Positions 6,585 to 8,685 of a stretch of 8,685 nucleotides of DNA are shown here, piece after piece. This stretch comes from CAYFVR01 sp046541515 (GTDB taxonomy: Bacteria; Desulfobacterota; Desulfobacteria; Desulfobacterales; Desulfococcaceae). A program made the translations under genes and the position numbers. The notes beneath the pieces were generated by a model. It was not told where the DNA came from, did not search any database, and saw only the letters and a program-made list of their open reading frames with translations. Position 1 is the stretch's first letter; each line of letters begins with the position of its first letter. The DNA lies in the NCBI GenBank assembly GCA_046541515.1, contig JBKHDD010000196.1, positions 1 to 8,685 of the forward strand, given 5' to 3'.

Positions 6585-8056
6585 AGAACTCCATTTTTTT
6601 TCAGATTTTTATCGCTTTCTTCTTTCTTTTCCCGGGCGCCGTTTTGGGGCAATCCCAAGACGGCGGGGGTCAACGGTTCCCGGAGGCGAAGCTGACCATC
6701 GGCGTCATGGACGCGGACGCCATTGGCGGACCCGCGAGCGTCCATGCGAAAACCTGGGCGGAACGGACCGGCGGGAAGGTCGAGGTGGTCAAGATTGCCT
6801 TTGACGACCTGTTTCGGCGCTTTCAAGACTCCATTTCCGGGGAGGCGCCGGTCTTCGACGTGATTTTCTACGCGCCGGCCTGGGCCGGCGATTTTCATGA
6901 CCATCTCGTCCCCATCCCGGCGGAGATGTTGGACAGCGTCTATTTCGACGATATCCACGACACCTATCGGGACCGCCTGATGAAATGGGACGACGAGTGG
7001 ATCGCGGTCACCGTGGACGGGGATCTGTTTCTGGGCTACTACCGCAAGGATCTCTTCGCGGCGCCGGAGAATCGCGAAGCGTTCCGGTCCCAGTACGGAT
7101 ACGAACTTCGCCCGCCGGATACCTGGGAAGAATACCGACAAATCGCGGAATTCTTTCAGGGACGCACCGGGCCGGATGGAAATCCGGTTTATGGAACCGG
7201 GGAAGTTTTCCGGGAGGGGAACCAACGGTTCTGGTTTTTGTTCGGTCGGGCGGCCGCCTACGCCAACCATCCCGACCATCCCGGCGCCCAGTTCTTCGAC
7301 CCGGAAACCCTGGCGCCCCAGATCAACAATGCGGCCTGGGTTCGGGCCGTCCAGGAATACGCCGAAATCTTGGACTTCACGCCCCCCGATTCCCGGGACG
7401 CCACCCTGCAGGACATCCGAAGACTCTTTAGCGGGGGGCAAACCGCCATGACCGTGGAATGGAGCGACACCGCGCAGATTTCCGCCGATCCGGAACGGTC
7501 GGACGTGGTGGGAAATGTCGGCTTTTTCCCGCTTCCGGGCGCACGAAAGGTGTGGAACTCTCGCGCCGGGGAATGGGAAACGCCCGGCGGCGTCCACAAG
7601 GTTCCCTTTCTGGCCTTTGGCGGCTGGGTGGCCAGCGTTCCGAAAAACAGCGATCAGCAGGCGGCGGCCTGGGATTTCATCATGTGGTACGGCAGCCCCG
7701 AGAACAGTTTGGGAGACGTGGTTCGAAGCGGGACCGGCATCAACCCTTATCGTTTTTCCCATTTCATCCGCATTGACGCATGGACCAAGGCCTTTTCCCG
7801 GGAAACCGCTTCGGAGTATCTGAACGTCCTGCGAATGAGCCTGGATTCCCCGGACGCGGCGCTGGATCTTCGCCTTCCCGGCTTTTTCGAATACACCGAG
7901 GCGTTGGAAAAAGGGCTGACCCGCGTTTTCGGCGGAGAAGAAAGCGCCCAGGAATCGATGGATCGGGTCGCCGCCCAGTGGGAACAAATTACCAAAACCT
8001 ATGGCCGGGAACGGCAGCGGGCCATCTACCGGACCTCCATGGGATTGTCGAATTGA
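6581..8056 (+). CDS. Extracellular solute-binding protein, family 1 (sugar-type), secreted
   Basis: The 491-residue product begins with a Sec signal peptide: MKNS, a hydrophobic core (5-22) and a likely cleavage near AVLG|QS (23/24). No lipobox Cys is present, so it should be a soluble periplasmic protein. Family-1 (MalE/UgpB-like) hallmarks follow: an N-terminal strand LTIGVMDADAIGGP, LFLGYYRKDLF (149-159; usual form LYYNKDLF) and PPDTWEEY with Trp182, then a C-terminal lobe with FGGWVASVPKNSDQQAAAWDFIMW typical of sugar-binding members. These proteins bind carbohydrates or related solutes in a cleft. ATG 6581 is preferred over in-frame upstream codons because only it precedes the signal peptide and because of its ribosome site. 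The gene is coupled to the chemoreceptor by a 4-base overlap, and no permease or ATPase gene follows in the next 629 bases, so a co-receptor role is more likely than transport. A distant transporter partner cannot be excluded. Confidence 0.93.
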   Translation: MKNSIFFQIFIAFFFLFPGAVLGQSQDGGGQRFPEAKLTIGVMDADAIGGPASVHAKTWAERTGGKVEVVKIAFDDLFRRFQDSISGEAPVFDVIFYAPAWAGDFHDHLVPIPAEMLDSVYFDDIHDTYRDRLMKWDDEWIAVTVDGDLFLGYYRKDLFAAPENREAFRSQYGYELRPPDTWEEYRQIAEFFQGRTGPDGNPVYGTGEVFREGNQRFWFLFGRAAAYANHPDHPGAQFFDPETLAPQINNAAWVRAVQEYAEILDFTPPDSRDATLQDIRRLFSGGQTAMTVEWSDTAQISADPERSDVVGNVGFFPLPGARKVWNSRAGEWETPGGVHKVPFLAFGGWVASVPKNSDQQAAAWDFIMWYGSPENSLGDVVRSGTGINPYRFSHFIRIDAWTKAFSRETASEYLNVLRMSLDSPDAALDLRLPGFFEYTEALEKGLTRVFGGEESAQESMDRVAAQWEQITKTYGRERQRAIYRTSMGLSN

Positions 8057-8445
8057 TCCGAATCCGCGCGCGCCGGAAACCCGCGGCCTTGAAAAAAAAC
8101 TAAACCGTCCAGTCCCGCAGGATCGCGAACTTCAGCCGCTTCTTGGGCGAAGGGCGCAAGATCGACGCCCCGGGTCACTTCCGCCGGCCGGCCTTCTCTT
8201 TTGCCCAGTTCGGCCGGCGGGGTTTCTTCCAGCTTGGCGGACCGGCCGGGTTTGAGCGGAACCTTGGCGTCTTCGGGGTCGAGGTCGGCCCCGAAGACGA
8301 GCCGCATTTTCTCTTTTTTGCCCACGAAGGCGGAAAAGCCCCTGGAAGCGACGGCCAAGGCCCTGGACCGGAAATGGCCGGCCATCCGGTCGTATCGGAC
8401 GGAACGGCGCGGCGCGGGGATGTGGAAATCGTGAAGCATATCCAC
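8026..8445 (-). pseudogene. Remnant of a protein with an N-terminal PLD-like module, as in large helicases
   Basis: The minus-strand product contains IPAPRRSVRYDRMAGHFRS, then RALAVASRGFSAFVGKKEKM and RLVFGADLDPED, matching my knowledge of the N-terminal phospholipase-D-like module of large SNF2/DEAD-type helicases found in defence islands, where the pattern is SVRYDRxxGYFxSxALAxASxGF and LVVGAxLDPED. GTG 8445 or ATG 8439 could be the start; the frame is open back to 8643. After about residue 65 similarity fades. KREGRPAEVTRGVDL still looks family-like, but the helicase motor is missing and the open frame ends inside the antisense strand of the binding-protein gene at 8026. It is therefore read as a 3'-truncated, decaying gene of about 110-120 meaningful codons. 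A free-standing short PLD-like protein is a less likely alternative. The family call rests on motif memory. Confidence 0.5.
8057..8113. other. Short gap after the binding-protein gene
   Basis: The segment contains GC-rich alternating cgcgcg sequence and an A8 run (8092-8099). On the plus strand there is no stem followed by T residues, so no intrinsic terminator for the sensory operon is visible. A short minus-strand frame in this area ends ...KKRLKFAILRDWTV then stop (about 8101); it reads naturally but I cannot assign it. Confidence 0.4.
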
Positions 8446-8685
8446 GGGGCGCGCGTCGGGTTCGGCGTGGGAGGCCCCGTGGGAGAGATCCCGCGGATGA
8501 CTTTTCAGCCGCTCTTTCTCCGCCCGGTCCCGACAACGCCGGCAGGGGCTCCCTGGGAGACATCCCGCGGATGACTTTTCAGCCCCTTTTCCTCGGGATC
8601 GGTTTCCGCGGAATGGGATGGGGGACGGGGTCTCCGGGTCGGCTTATTTTGAGGGACCGGATCGTTTCCGCCCCATGGCCGGGAA
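8446..8685. other. Upstream side of the helicase-like remnant
   Basis: Apart from the 31-bp repeat pair nothing specific is seen. The minus strand stays open from 8643 into the remnant, with a Cys/Arg-rich reading (CLPGSPCRRCRDRAEKERL) that contains no start codon and is not recognisable, so it is more likely noncoding leader than protein. Confidence 0.4.
8480..8584. repeat. Two 31-bp direct repeats, 74 bp apart
   Basis: A 31-base unit at 8480-8510 recurs at 8554-8584 with one mismatch (gagat versus gacat); the shared core includes atcccgcggatgacttttca. Weaker similarity continues a few bases downstream (cttttcctc-like). The 43 bases between the copies are unrelated to them. No further copy occurs at the next expected position (8628) or before (8406). 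The copies lie upstream of the minus-strand helicase-like remnant. The repeat is in different frames in the open minus-strand sequence, so it is probably a DNA-level rather than a protein repeat. Confidence 0.75.

Noticed and set aside
6350..7987. 545-codon minus-strand open frame across the binding-protein gene
   Set aside because: The plus strand encodes an unmistakable signal peptide and family-1 binding protein; the antisense frame is a GC-bias by-product.
8062..8099. Terminator after the binding-protein gene
   Set aside because: The homopolymer is A on the plus strand, and on the minus strand the T run precedes rather than follows the GC stem, so neither direction makes an intrinsic terminator.
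8480..8584. Possible two-repeat CRISPR array (31-bp repeats, 43-bp spacer)
   Set aside because: Only two copies, no third unit at the expected positions on either side, and no cas genes in view; a simple repeat pair is the safer call.

Overview
The window is GC-rich bacterial chromosome with only a few intact genes, set in a broad tract of decayed ones. It carries chemoreceptors, a hybrid-type histidine kinase remnant and a periplasmic binding protein, so the host is a motile or signalling-rich Gram-negative. The receptor tip sequences and general style would fit a Desulfobacterota or other proteobacterial genome, but nothing here fixes the taxon.

Layout. Bases 1-1305 are the 3' part of a berberine-bridge-like FAD oxidase whose start lies before the window. 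Bases 1306-1705 hold only GC-rich hairpins and an uncertain gene start. Bases 1706-2113 encode a small YkgJ-type cysteine-cluster protein. Bases 2114-2910 (minus strand) are the signalling domain of a chemoreceptor that has lost its sensor half and carries two compensating single-base frameshifts. Bases 3021-3285 (plus strand) are the ATPase end of a histidine kinase, also truncated and frameshifted. Bases 3286-4205 are a noncoding stretch, AT-richer in its second half, with short tandem repeats and a roughly 100-bp unit bounded by 11-bp inverted repeats inside 11-bp direct repeats.

Bases 4206-8056 are the functional core: a 792-residue chemoreceptor with an unusually large all-helical periplasmic domain resembling the TorS type, overlapping by four bases (ATGA) a gene for a secreted family-1 solute-binding protein. 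No permease or ATPase gene follows within the window. I infer that the binding protein serves as the periplasmic ligand-loading partner of the receptor, as TorT does for TorS or MalE for Tar, rather than as part of a transporter.

Bases 8057-8685 hold a minus-strand remnant resembling the N-terminal phospholipase-D-like module of large helicase/defence proteins, preceded on its 5' side by two copies of a 31-bp direct repeat 74 bp apart. The window therefore joins one intact sensory operon to pseudogene-rich flanks on both sides.
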